A stretch of DNA of 31,601 nucleotides from DASRUP01 sp036397395 (lineage in GTDB: Bacteria > Patescibacteriota > Minisyncoccia > Minisyncoccales > UBA10102): contig DASWIZ010000038.1 in the NCBI GenBank assembly GCA_036397395.1, forward strand, positions 1 to 31,601. Direction: 5' to 3'. Position numbers and translations under genes: made by a program. Below the pieces are notes generated by a model that saw only the letters and a list, made by a program, of their open reading frames with translations, did no database searches and was not told where the DNA came from. Shown here piece after piece: positions 6,688 through 13,606 of the stretch; the first letter of the stretch is position 1; the number at the start of each line of letters is the position of its first letter.

Positions 6688-8790
6688 ATGCCAACAAAAA
6701 AGATTTTTCTCTCTTTGTTTCTTGGAGTTAGTATTTTTGCTCTGCTTGCAGCTCCGTTGCAGGCGTCTGCATGTTGGGCGATATTTCAATGGGCTTGTGA
6801 TATCGGTGGCAATCTTGTAGAAGACATAGCTCGTTTGATTGTATCTGCGGTCACCATTACTACTGGCCTTATTTTCTTTTTGGTTGCTGGTGTTACCAAC
6901 TGGATTATTACGACTCTTATAAATGTTGGCGTTGCACCAGGGGTTGGGCCGCAGTTTGTTACAGACGGATGGACGTTTTCGCGGAACTTTGTAAACATAT
7001 TCTTTTTGTTAATCCTTGTTTTTATCGGCCTTGCCACTATTTTACGCCTGCGCGAGTACGAGCTGCAAAAAACTCTGCCGCGGCTTATTGTTGTAGCGTT
7101 GCTGGTAAACTTTAGCGGCTTGCTGGTTGGCTTTTTGGCGGATGTTGGGAATATTATCACAGTATTCTTTACCCAGAATATTACAGGAGCTCCCGGCGCG
7201 GGTTTGGGTTCAAGTGCTTTCAGGCAGATTTTCAATGCAGGGGGCGATGCTACCACTCAAGCTTTTGCTAATGCTGGCGATCTTGCATCGGGATTTGCGG
7301 CTGCGCTTGCCATAGGAGCCGCCCTTGGGTTCTTTTTTATATTTGCCACTATTGCGTACCTGGCAATTGCTTTAGTATTTTTCTTGCGGCTGGTTATTTT
7401 GTGGGTGCTGGTAATTTTAGCGCCGTTTGCGTTCTTGTTTTCTATATTACCCATAACCAGAAAGTGGTGGAATCAATGGTTAGACGCGCTTATCCAGTGG
7501 AGTTTTATTACCGTGCCTTTGGCCTTTTTTATGTGGCTGGCAAACAACGTCTTGGCAAATCCAATCTCTAGCTTGAGTAGCGGGCCTTCCTTAACTGGCA
7601 ATATTTCTGGATGGTCAACTCTTATTGGTTTAATGATGTCGCCGTTTGTGGCCATTGTGCTGTTGTTTATCGGCCTTGGCATGTCCGCTTCCATGTCCGG
7701 GTTTATCCGCGGCGGCCTGCGCTTCGCCCGTCATGCCGGTGCCGTCGGCGTCGGCGTCCTGGGCGCCAACCTTATCCGCGACAAGTTTCTTGCGCGTTCA
7801 GCAAAAATGCAGCGCCTTGCAAATAGAATGGAAACATTTTCGTCTCGAGGCATGAGCGGAAGAAATGTAGTTGGCCAGACTCTTGGAAGAGCAGGTGCGC
7901 CACTTGTACGGTGGGCGGGCAGAAAAGTGGGATCTGAAACCCAGACAAAAGTTGCTGAAAATATAAAAAAGACGGAAGAGCAAGCAAAGAAGATGTCAGC
8001 CCAGGAAAAAGCCTCGAGGCTTCGCGGGAATATCGGGCTTGACGAAAAAATTGGCATATTAAACGTTGCGGCGCAACAAGGCGAGAGTGATGACGTTATT
8101 CGCGCCGGATTTAGCGAGCGAAGAATTATGGATGTGTACAACTCGGCCAGAAAAATAAACCAACATCAGGATATTCAGGCGGCCTTTCCTCATTTTGTTA
8201 CTGATGATGAACTTCAACAATCTCGCTTTGCTCGCGATTACAACCGCGCGCATCCAGGAGCTAACTTAAGACAAAATCAGGTTACCGCAACACAAGCAGC
8301 TACTGTTACTGCTGCGCAAGTAGTTGATGAGCGTATTCGTATGTACAGTCGAATGAAGCCTGAACGAGTAAAACAGATATCCGAAGGTGCTTTCAATAAC
8401 ACTCCTGGAGTAGGTGGCGCAGTGGGGCCAGGCCAAGAAGCTATGGACAGCATGCTGCTTGGGTTTAATGGCGCGCGGTTTGGCAATGTTGCTTCCGGTG
8501 ACAATGGGCAAGAAGCTGTACAAAACCTTCGCAACCGACTGCTATGGCATGCGACGAATACCACTTCTCCAACTCGTGTTAATCCCGCAGATCCTCGTAT
8601 AGCAGCAATTGTCGGGAGGGCGCCAGGTAGCGCTGGACCAGCTGACCCGGGCGCAGGACTTATGGCTCAACAAGGAATGACGGCAGCAGAAGCAACCGAA
8701 AGAGCACAAATGCGTATCTGGCTTATAAACAATGGAAACGAACCCCTTGCAAGATATCTGCAAGGAACAGGGGGACAAAATCTTTTCTAA
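6688..8790 (+). CDS. VirB6/TrbL-like type IV secretion channel protein
   Basis: A 700-residue protein. A signal-like hydrophobic N-terminus (1-26, ending LQASA) is followed by about seven or eight membrane helices to residue 350 (for example TITTGLIFFLVAGVTNWIIT, NFVNIFFLLILVFIGLATIL, RLVILWVLVILAPFAFLFS). Residues 355-700 are a long hydrophilic tail with charged helices and Gly/Pro/Ala-rich low-complexity stretches. This architecture matches the VirB6/TrbL-type inner-membrane component of CPR T4SS-like loci. The start at 6688 is chosen over an upstream in-frame GTG (6655) because the latter lies upstream of the -10. The gene sits at some distance from the prgI-virB4 operon, which is common in these genomes. 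Confidence 0.7.
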   Translation: MPTKKIFLSLFLGVSIFALLAAPLQASACWAIFQWACDIGGNLVEDIARLIVSAVTITTGLIFFLVAGVTNWIITTLINVGVAPGVGPQFVTDGWTFSRNFVNIFFLLILVFIGLATILRLREYELQKTLPRLIVVALLVNFSGLLVGFLADVGNIITVFFTQNITGAPGAGLGSSAFRQIFNAGGDATTQAFANAGDLASGFAAALAIGAALGFFFIFATIAYLAIALVFFLRLVILWVLVILAPFAFLFSILPITRKWWNQWLDALIQWSFITVPLAFFMWLANNVLANPISSLSSGPSLTGNISGWSTLIGLMMSPFVAIVLLFIGLGMSASMSGFIRGGLRFARHAGAVGVGVLGANLIRDKFLARSAKMQRLANRMETFSSRGMSGRNVVGQTLGRAGAPLVRWAGRKVGSETQTKVAENIKKTEEQAKKMSAQEKASRLRGNIGLDEKIGILNVAAQQGESDDVIRAGFSERRIMDVYNSARKINQHQDIQAAFPHFVTDDELQQSRFARDYNRAHPGANLRQNQVTATQAATVTAAQVVDERIRMYSRMKPERVKQISEGAFNNTPGVGGAVGPGQEAMDSMLLGFNGARFGNVASGDNGQEAVQNLRNRLLWHATNTTSPTRVNPADPRIAAIVGRAPGSAGPADPGAGLMAQQGMTAAEATERAQMRIWLINNGNEPLARYLQGTGGQNLF

Positions 8791-8792
8791 TT

Positions 8793-8825
8793 AAAAAGTG
8801 GGCTTTCGTATTATGAAAGCCCACT
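8793..8825 (-). terminator. Terminator of the SPFH operon; also ends the VirB6-like gene
   Basis: AGTGGGCTTTC (8797-8807) and GAAAGCCCACT (8815-8825) pair perfectly. The T-run is on the minus-strand side, so it terminates the 8849-10495 operon; the same hairpin sits directly after the VirB6-like stop. Confidence 0.85.
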
Positions 8826-8848
8826 GTATGCCGCGGGCGGCATTTACT

Positions 8849-9133
8849 TCATCTTTTTCTCCTGTAAACTTGTTTTTGGGGCCGCAGCCTTCCTGATGCG
8901 CCCGGCATGGGGATACCACGGCGGGCGTACTCAATTTGTGTTGCCCGCTCTATTCCCGCCTTGTCAATTTGGCGTTCTAGTTCGGCCGCGCCACCGCGTG
9001 TGAACGGCCATTGAATGCCGGCCCACATGAGTTGCACCGCCTTGCAGATCAACCAGAAGGGCCCGTAGATCAGCCAGAACGGGCTGCTTATGAGCCACCA
9101 AAGTGCTTTGAACGGCCACAAAAGAATACCCAC
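8849..9133 (-). CDS. Small aromatic-rich membrane protein co-transcribed with the SPFH protein
   Basis: A 94-residue protein with a Trp/Phe/Pro-rich hydrophobic half (residues 4-44) containing a repeated PFWLI motif (SPFWLIYGPFWLICKA), so probably one or two membrane-embedded or hairpin segments. A basic, soluble C-terminal half follows (about 50-94). The start is GTG at 9133, supported by AGGAGG about 7 nt upstream. It begins 15 bp after the SPFH stop and shares that gene's promoter and the terminator at 8797-8825. No family is recognised. Membrane-reentrant hairpins with aromatic residues suit a partner of an SPFH scaffold; this is inference. Confidence 0.6.
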   Translation of the reverse strand: MGILLWPFKALWWLISSPFWLIYGPFWLICKAVQLMWAGIQWPFTRGGAAELERQIDKAGIERATQIEYARRGIPMPGASGRLRPQKQVYRRKR

Positions 9134-9148
9134 GCTTTAACCTCCTTT

Positions 9149-10495
9149 TTAGCAAAGATATCCGTTGTCTTCCTTTGGCTGGACTGGCTCCTCTCCCTCC
9201 CTTAGTTGTTCGTTCACTTCGTGAAGGGCTTCGCCGACAGCCTCCAGGTTTTCGTCGGGCTTTGCCTGATTTGCCTGAAGCTTTTCCACTTGCTCGGTCA
9301 GTTTCGCTATTGCGTCCATGACTTCTGCTGTGTTCCCGGTTTCGGCCCCTCGCATTGCGCTCCCGAGCATATCAGAGAAGCCAGGGATAAACATAGCCTG
9401 TACCGCAGCTCCGGGCTGGCTGTTCCGGATGGTATCAAGAACTTGGTATAAGTGCCCCGAACTACTACCTTCCATTGCTTCGGTCACGCTTTTTAACGCA
9501 TCTGCCTGCCCCTTGGCTTCGGTTCTTAGGGCGTCTGCTTTCCCTTCAGCGCGCCTTATATCAACTTGGGCCTGGATGTTTGCCTCGGTGCGCTGCGTCG
9601 TAAGTTGGCGGTAATTACCACTTGGATCAACGCGGTACACCGAAAGTTCGGGAATGGCTACACCGTAAATCTCCTCAAACTCTACTTTAAAAAGATCTTT
9701 CTCGTTTGTTTCGACGAGCGATTCTTCCCCTTTTTCTCCTTGGTAACGCCAACCTTGCAGGATTTTAGTAAACGCGTCGCCCATGGCGTCCGTATGGGTA
9801 ATCCAGTCATCGTGGCTTCGGTATGTAACTACGTTCCTGGATTCGGCAGCGATGCGCGCAATGATAACTTGCAGCCAGACTCCTGGCCGGGCGCCGGTTC
9901 GAAATAGCGCTTTAAAGGGATTGATGATCTGTACGGTTAGCAGAAGCTGGATATCCAGCGGTACGAGGTCTTTCGCTTCTGCCTCTTTGATCTCGCACCA
10001 GTATACGTCGCGGGCCAGCGGGACATAGTCTACTTCGCCGCTAAGTTCACGGATATTGCCGTGCTCGTCTACTACGGACCTACGCCAGTCGTAACCGAAA
10101 ATTTTCTTGGCGTTAACGAGCGGATTCTCAAACCAGTGAGCTCCAAACAACATTCTGTATCGCCCTGGATATCTTTCCCCCGGATTGTTGTCCTTTATGT
10201 TCCCGTCCCCGTCAAGATGCTTTCCCTCGAATTGCATAATTTCCCCGGCCACCTCTCCGCCGAGGGTAATGAATTTCATTGAACCTTCGTTCACGAACGT
10301 AAACCCTTTGTTCTGCTCAGCTAGTTTTATTACCCAGTCTGCCGCGATTGGTCGCCAGAGAATAGCCCCGGTTCCAATGAGTAATGCCGAAAGTACTATT
10401 AGGGTAATTCCTAAGGCACCAGTGCCAAGGAAAATCCCAATAATCAGCACAAAAAAAGCCCAGATAAGTGTTCCACAAAATAGCGAATTTAACAT
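9149..10495 (-). CDS. SPFH/band-7 (stomatin/flotillin-like) membrane protein
   Basis: A 448-residue protein. Two N-terminal hydrophobic segments (about 8-27 and 29-46) are followed by an SPFH domain (about 60-300; KGFTFVNEGSMKFITLGGEV, VPLDIQLLLTVQIINPFKAL). An Ala/Glu/Gln-rich coiled coil follows (about 305-350; ANIQAQVDIRRAEGKADALR). A further helical tail ends in an acidic segment. SPFH proteins oligomerise into membrane scaffolds that organise lipid domains or proteases. The gene has a consensus promoter (10560-10532) and an AAGGAAGGAG Shine-Dalgarno upstream of the ATG. It is transcribed away from the T4SS genes, together with the 94-residue membrane protein. Family call is firm; the specific role is unknown. 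Confidence 0.85.
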   Translation of the reverse strand: MLNSLFCGTLIWAFFVLIIGIFLGTGALGITLIVLSALLIGTGAILWRPIAADWVIKLAEQNKGFTFVNEGSMKFITLGGEVAGEIMQFEGKHLDGDGNIKDNNPGERYPGRYRMLFGAHWFENPLVNAKKIFGYDWRRSVVDEHGNIRELSGEVDYVPLARDVYWCEIKEAEAKDLVPLDIQLLLTVQIINPFKALFRTGARPGVWLQVIIARIAAESRNVVTYRSHDDWITHTDAMGDAFTKILQGWRYQGEKGEESLVETNEKDLFKVEFEEIYGVAIPELSVYRVDPSGNYRQLTTQRTEANIQAQVDIRRAEGKADALRTEAKGQADALKSVTEAMEGSSSGHLYQVLDTIRNSQPGAAVQAMFIPGFSDMLGSAMRGAETGNTAEVMDAIAKLTEQVEKLQANQAKPDENLEAVGEALHEVNEQLREGEEPVQPKEDNGYLC

Positions 10496-10531
10496 TGTGA
10501 AAGTGCTCCTTCCTTAAATTTTGCTGGGTAT

Positions 10532-10560
10532 ATTATACAGGCTTGAGTTTAATTTGTCAA
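10532..10560 (-). promoter_or_regulatory. Perfect consensus sigma-70 promoter of the SPFH operon
   Basis: On the minus strand TTGACA (10560-10555), a 17-nt spacer and TATAAT (10537-10532). The roughly 30-nt leader carries a Shine-Dalgarno sequence. Confidence 0.9.
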
Positions 10561-10624
10561 GCCAGGCGGTTTTTTGGAGTTTGGGCGGATTTGGGTTGAT
10601 TTGGGTTTGTGGTACACTGGTTTT

Positions 10625-11080
10625 ATGCGTATGCCAAATGAATCCCTCCACTCGTTACATAAAAGGTACATTCGGGGAACACAACCAAAAGCAATTGTAG
10701 AAAACAAAAAGGTTTTCTTGTGCTATCTTACGGCTGCTGTCCATAAGGGCGGTGGCTTCTCGACGCGCAATGTGTATATCACTACGAAAGTGCTCAAACA
10801 CATGTACGACAAAAAGCCGGCCGAAGAATACGATTTTCTGCTTGTACACTTGCCCCAGCTTATAAAGTACCCGGATCATATCTATGAAAATAGAAATGGC
10901 AAACGAGGCAACATTTGTTTTACCAAAAGTATAAAAAACCAGCAATACTTTTGTTCGCTGGAAGATGACACGGAAGCACAAGAGATTATGATAGTAACCG
11001 CTTACCGCATTCGTGATAAGAAGTACCTCGAGAAATATAGCCTGTTGTGGAGCTGGAGGGACGACGCCCCCTCATCGTAG
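10625..11080 (+). CDS. Possible BECR-fold (RelE/EndoU-like) nuclease, tentative
   Basis: A 151-residue soluble protein. Segments VYITTKVLKHMYDKKPAEEY, LPQLIKYPDHIYEN and EIMIVTAYRIRDKKYLEKYS follow the helix-then-four-strand order of phage-type BECR (barnase/EndoU/colicin/RelE) nucleases, in which a PD.IY motif is common. That comparison is from memory and weak. The start at 10625 is chosen because TACACT (10613-10618) ends 6 nt before it, the same near-leaderless spacing as in neighbouring genes; an upstream in-frame start at 10574 would lie before the -10. No partner gene overlaps it. It could instead be an unrelated conserved hypothetical protein. Confidence 0.5.
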   Translation: MRMPNESLHSLHKRYIRGTQPKAIVENKKVFLCYLTAAVHKGGGFSTRNVYITTKVLKHMYDKKPAEEYDFLLVHLPQLIKYPDHIYENRNGKRGNICFTKSIKNQQYFCSLEDDTEAQEIMIVTAYRIRDKKYLEKYSLLWSWRDDAPSS

Positions 11081-11084
11081 TACG

Positions 11085-11244
11085 TTCGATGTCCGAAAAG
11101 GACCTACTTGTACCCCGCAGTAGAGCCGAGTTTCTGCTTTTCAGCCCCACAACAAACTACCCTTCCTTACGTTACGTGCTATTCTGTTCCCAAAAGACCT
11201 TCCGCTAGGTGTGGTATATAAACCACGGCCGAAAGCCTTTTTCA
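11085..11244 (-). ncRNA. Candidate minus-strand non-coding RNA in the 11081-11353 gap
   Basis: No credible protein frame exists in this gap. On the minus strand a promoter (TTGACA 11280-11275, 18-nt spacer, TAGTAT 11256-11251) would start an RNA near 11244. Its first part folds as GGC/GCC and GTGGT/ACCAC hairpins, and further on are arms such as GTAG/CTAC. No clear terminator is seen on that strand, so the 3' end is uncertain. The alternative is that this is simply the 3' region of the upstream gene, ended by the plus-strand hairpin at 11211-11242. Confidence 0.3.
11211..11242 (+). terminator. Double hairpin with T-run, probable terminator for the 10625 gene
   Basis: GTGGT (11211-11215) pairs with ACCAC (11222-11226); directly after it GGC, loop CGAAA, GCC (11227-11237) is followed by five Ts. 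The final stem is short, so efficiency is uncertain. Confidence 0.45.
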
Positions 11245-11250
11245 ATTTCT

Positions 11251-11280
11251 ATACTACCAGAAAGTCATGCTGGTTGTCAA
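11251..11280 (-). promoter_or_regulatory. Minus-strand promoter in the 11081-11353 gap
   Basis: TTGACA (11280-11275), 18-nt spacer, TAGTAT (11256-11251). It points into a region without minus-strand genes. Confidence 0.5.
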
Positions 11281-11301
11281 GCGCAGTTTTGGGTAAAAAA
11301 G

Positions 11302-11353
11302 AACCCGCGGAAAAATCTTGTCAAGGGGGCGGGTTTTGTGCTAGCATGAAGCT
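11302..11353 (+). promoter_or_regulatory. Hairpin fused to the vapB promoter, leaderless
   Basis: TTGTCA (11318-11323), an 18-nt G-rich spacer ending TTTTGTGC, and TAGCAT (11342-11347) are followed by 6 nt and the ATG at 11354. AACCCGC (11302-11308) pairs with GCGGGTT (11329-11335) inside the spacer, followed by TT, so the -35 box lies in the loop of a terminator-like hairpin. Confidence 0.65.
11311..11347 (+). repeat. Repeated promoter element, copy 1 (copy 2 at 11882-11918)
   Basis: The two copies share AAATCTTGTCAAG, then a G-run, GGGT, TTGTGCTA and CAT, with only a handful of differences over about 37 bp. A third, more divergent copy (AAAATCTTGTCAAGGGG) is at 12608-12642. Each precedes the first gene of a transcription unit. 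Copy 2 coincides with the truncated end of the vapC reading frame. Confidence 0.8.
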
Positions 11354-11617
11354 ATGACGGTTACTACTATTAAAGTAAAAAATGGAGTTATGAAGCTGCC
11401 AAAAGCGTTGCAGAAAGCATGGGGAAATGCTCGAATTTCTGTTCGGGTGTATAAAGATAAAGCGGTATTGGAGGGGCCGATCCCTCAAGCTCAAAAAAGA
11501 AAATATAATCTTGCTCTTTGGCAAAAAGCTGCTGGCATCTTGAAAAACAAAAAACTGCCAGATGCTGTTCAATGGCAGCGGGAAATCCGCAAGGAATGGG
11601 AAAGAAAGATCGTATAG
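11354..11617 (+). CDS. vapB: VapB-type antitoxin (AbrB/SpoVT-like)
   Basis: An 87-residue protein. The first 37 residues form a short beta-rich swapped-hairpin type segment (TTIKVKNGVMKLPKALQKAW, then VRVYKDKAVLEGP), as in AbrB/MazE-family antitoxins, which bind their own operator as dimers. The helical, basic C-terminus would wrap the toxin. The gene is followed after 9 nt by a PIN-domain gene, the standard vapBC order. The promoter repeat at 11311-11347 makes the mRNA leaderless. The toxin partner is truncated, so this antitoxin may no longer have a target. Confidence 0.65.
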   Translation: MTVTTIKVKNGVMKLPKALQKAWGNARISVRVYKDKAVLEGPIPQAQKRKYNLALWQKAAGILKNKKLPDAVQWQREIRKEWERKIV

Positions 11618-11626
11618 CGTTTCGGT

Positions 11627-11920
11627 ATGTTTACGCTTGATACGAATATCCTCGTGTACTACGCTGCAGGTGACGGAAAAGTTACCTCTTTTGTTTTTGA
11701 GCGGCTGAAAGAAGGCAAGATTTTTTATGTACCCACAATTGTTGTGGTAGAATTTTTCTCTTTTCCTGCTCTTGGGCCAAAAGATAGTGAGTTGTTTGAA
11801 TATCTTTTTTTACATCTTGACGTAACCGCTCTAGACGTTCGTATCGCCAAAATTGCTGGAGATTTGCGAAAAAGATACGGCCTAAATCTTGTCAAGAGGG
11901 TGGGTGTTGTGCTAACATAA
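11627..11920 (+). pseudogene. vapC: Truncated VapC PIN-domain toxin
   Basis: A 97-residue frame starts MFTLDTNILVYYAAGD with the first catalytic Asp of the PIN domain (residue 5), and has the second acidic residue in TIVVVEFFSF. It runs normally to RKRYGLNL, where a full PIN protein (about 130 residues) would continue with a D-A-xx-A-A/T motif carrying the third and fourth acidic residues. Instead the frame enters the promoter repeat at 11882-11918 and ends VKRVGVVLT. The missing Asp residues are needed for Mg binding, so RNase activity should be lost. The deletion joint coincides with a repeat whose other copy lies before vapB, which suggests recombination. Confidence 0.8.
11889..11918 (+). 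promoter_or_regulatory. Promoter of the DUF5678 / protease pair, near-leaderless
   Basis: TTGTCA (11889-11894), 18-nt spacer with GGGTGTTGTGC, and TAACAT (11913-11918), then 8 nt to the ATG at 11927. It lies inside the end of the truncated vapC frame. Confidence 0.75.
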
Positions 11921-11926
11921 GAGTAT

Positions 11927-12166
11927 ATGGCAGACAATAAAGAGATAAATAATCTTTCAGCAGATATATTCTCCAACCCTGCATACTTTGGCAAGCATGT
12001 TGTTGTTGTGAATGGCGAAGTCCACGAGGCGCGCACTGGCGAGGAAGCAGTAAAAATTCTTGAAGAGGTTCGCAAGAAATACCCGGACAAACAGCCCACT
12101 CTTACCTATATTCCCGAAGAGGAAACGCTTATACTGTTTTTCTATGGAAAAACGTTTCTCGTTTGA
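11927..12166 (+). CDS. DUF5678 family protein
   Basis: A 79-residue protein. The segment FGKHVVVVNGEVHEARTGEE followed by a helix and a short C-terminal strand pair (PTLTYIPEEETLILFFYG) matches DUF5678, a small family of unknown function with a single alpha/beta fold. It overlaps the retropepsin-like gene by 23 nt in another frame, so the two are translationally coupled. In my recollection this pairing recurs in bacterial genomes; a chaperone, specificity or antidote role for the protease partner would be inference. Confidence 0.7.
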   Translation: MADNKEINNLSADIFSNPAYFGKHVVVVNGEVHEARTGEEAVKILEEVRKKYPDKQPTLTYIPEEETLILFFYGKTFLV

Positions 12167-12563
12167 AAAGCGTTGGTCTCAAATTTTCGGAGAGATCTGG
12201 CGTCCTGTGGCGCTGGTAGATTTTGCTTCAATTAATGAACTAAACACCTGGACTACGGTGCGCATGATTGTAGATACGGGCGCTGATTACTCTCTTTTAC
12301 CGCGGTCGTATGCCAAAGCGCTCAACGTGGATCTTGAACGCGATTGTCAACCGTTTGAAACGGCCGGGATTGGGGGAAAAGAACTGGTTTTTGTCCACCC
12401 TCAAATTCGTATTCGTATTGGAGAATGGGAACGGGAAGTTCCCGTAGGGTTTCTTGAACGTGATACCGTGCCCCCGCTCCTTGGACGACAACAATTCCTT
12501 GAAGTGCTCTCGGTTCTTTTCGAGAACCACACTACTACGTTTCGCACGCAAACGAAGACATAA
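12144..12563 (+). CDS. Retropepsin-like aspartic protease
   Basis: From ATG 12144 the product has 139 residues. The motif MIVDTGADYSLLP (about residues 37-49) is the catalytic D-T/S-G-A loop of retropepsin-like aspartic proteases. It is followed by the expected second half: a Gly-rich flap-like stretch (AGIGGKELVF) and a strand-turn before LERDTVPPLLGRQQFLE, matching the ILG...L element. One Asp per chain means it would work as a dimer. The start at 12144 removes a meaningless N-terminal extension and gives a 23-nt overlap with DUF5678. No signal peptide is seen, so action in the cytoplasm is likely. The substrate is unknown. Confidence 0.75.
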   Translation: MEKRFSFEKRWSQIFGEIWRPVALVDFASINELNTWTTVRMIVDTGADYSLLPRSYAKALNVDLERDCQPFETAGIGGKELVFVHPQIRIRIGEWEREVPVGFLERDTVPPLLGRQQFLEVLSVLFENHTTTFRTQTKT

Positions 12564-12612
12564 TACCGTCCCAGCTGTGAGCAAAAAGAACGGCCACGCC
12601 CGCGGCAAAATC

Positions 12613-12642
12613 TTGTCAAGGGGTTGCGCAAGGTGGTAAAAT
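12613..12642 (+). promoter_or_regulatory. Promoter of the prgI-virB4 operon
   Basis: TTGTCA (12613-12618), an 18-nt spacer ending AAGGTGG, and TAAAAT (12637-12642). The ATG at 12669 follows a leader of about 20 nt with no clear Shine-Dalgarno sequence. The region shares AAAATCTTGTCAAGGGG with the two promoter repeats upstream. Confidence 0.65.
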
Positions 12643-12668
12643 ACAGAAAGAAAAATAACCATACTGTT

Positions 12669-13187
12669 ATGGCGCAATACACCAAAGAACAATACTGGGC
12701 AATATACGAAAAACTTCCCCAGGAACTAAAAGAGGCGGTGTTTTCCAACGAGGTGGCAGAGCACATTGCGACAGCGTGCGAGCGGAACAACGTGCAGGAA
12801 ATGTCGCAGGTTGCCGCCGCGGTTGGCGACGTGTTAATGGGCGTTACCAAACCAAGCGATTTCCAGCAGGCGCTGCAAAAAGAAGTGGGGTTACAGTTGT
12901 CTGTCGCGCAGGCCGTGGCCCAGGAACTGAACCGGTTTGTGTTTTATCCGGTAAAAGCGCAGTTGGAAGACATTCACCGCGTTCCCGCGGAGCAGCCAGA
13001 GCGGGCAAAAGATATTGGAGTTGCGACCCCCCGGCACGAAGGTGAGCGCAGAACAGCAACACCGCCAGAACCACAGCCCGAAGATGATTATCTTATTGCA
13101 GAGGAGGCCGAGCAACGGCAAGAAGAGGAAATTGTGGAGCAACCAAACCCTCAAGAATCAGATCAGTATAGGGAAAAACCGGAATAA
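12669..13187 (+). CDS. Unknown protein, first gene of the secretion operon
   Basis: From ATG 12669 the product has 172 residues. Residues 1-105 are helical (MAQYTKEQYWAIYEKLPQEL, EVAEHIATACERNNVQEMSQ, EVGLQLSVAQAVAQELNRFV). Residues 110-172 form a highly acidic, Pro/Glu/Gln-rich disordered tail. No membrane segment is present. I recall proteins of this form immediately upstream of prgI in other CPR genomes, but no function is known to me. Its stop overlaps the prgI start (TAATG), so expression is coupled to the secretion genes. The upstream in-frame start at 12624 lies before the -10 and is rejected. Confidence 0.7.
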   Translation: MAQYTKEQYWAIYEKLPQELKEAVFSNEVAEHIATACERNNVQEMSQVAAAVGDVLMGVTKPSDFQQALQKEVGLQLSVAQAVAQELNRFVFYPVKAQLEDIHRVPAEQPERAKDIGVATPRHEGERRTATPPEPQPEDDYLIAEEAEQRQEEEIVEQPNPQESDQYREKPE

Positions 13188-13606
13188 TGGCGCAATTTGA
13201 AACTCCACAATTTATTGACCGGGAAGCGAAAGTAATAGGCCCGCTTACCTTTAAAAGGGCGGCATATTTGGGTATTCCTTTAGCCGTTATTTTCGCGCTG
13301 TATTTTGTTATGGCGGCAGACAACTTTATTTTGTTTGTGGCCATTTCCATTCTTTTGGAAGGCGGCGGTGTTGCCCTGGCGTTTATAAAACTGGAGGGAA
13401 AAAGCATTCCGGAAATGATTATGAACGCGCTTTTCTTTCTGGTGCGGCCCAAAACATTTGTGTGGAAACGGGGCAATACAAAGCTTACGTACAAAAAAGA
13501 AGAGTATATTAACCCGTATACGGGACCGGAAGGCTTGCCAAAAGACCAGCTTACCCAAAAAAGCAGAATGGCTGACTTGTCCCTAAGAGTTCAAACAAAG
13601 AAATAG
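13187..13606 (+). CDS. prgI: PrgI family T4SS inner-membrane protein (VirB3-like)
   Basis: A 139-residue protein beginning MAQFETPQFIDREAKVIGPL, typical of PrgI family proteins of Gram-positive and CPR T4SS. Two closely spaced membrane helices (about 27-45 and 46-66) precede a soluble region with the family's LVRPKTFVWKRG. PrgI corresponds functionally to VirB3 and works with VirB4 at the inner membrane. The gene overlaps its upstream neighbour by one base (TAATG). Its stop codon is followed immediately by the inverted-repeat cassette at 13607-14086, which separates it from traC-like/virB4; originally the genes were probably adjacent. Confidence 0.85.
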   Translation: MAQFETPQFIDREAKVIGPLTFKRAAYLGIPLAVIFALYFVMAADNFILFVAISILLEGGGVALAFIKLEGKSIPEMIMNALFFLVRPKTFVWKRGNTKLTYKKEEYINPYTGPEGLPKDQLTQKSRMADLSLRVQTKK

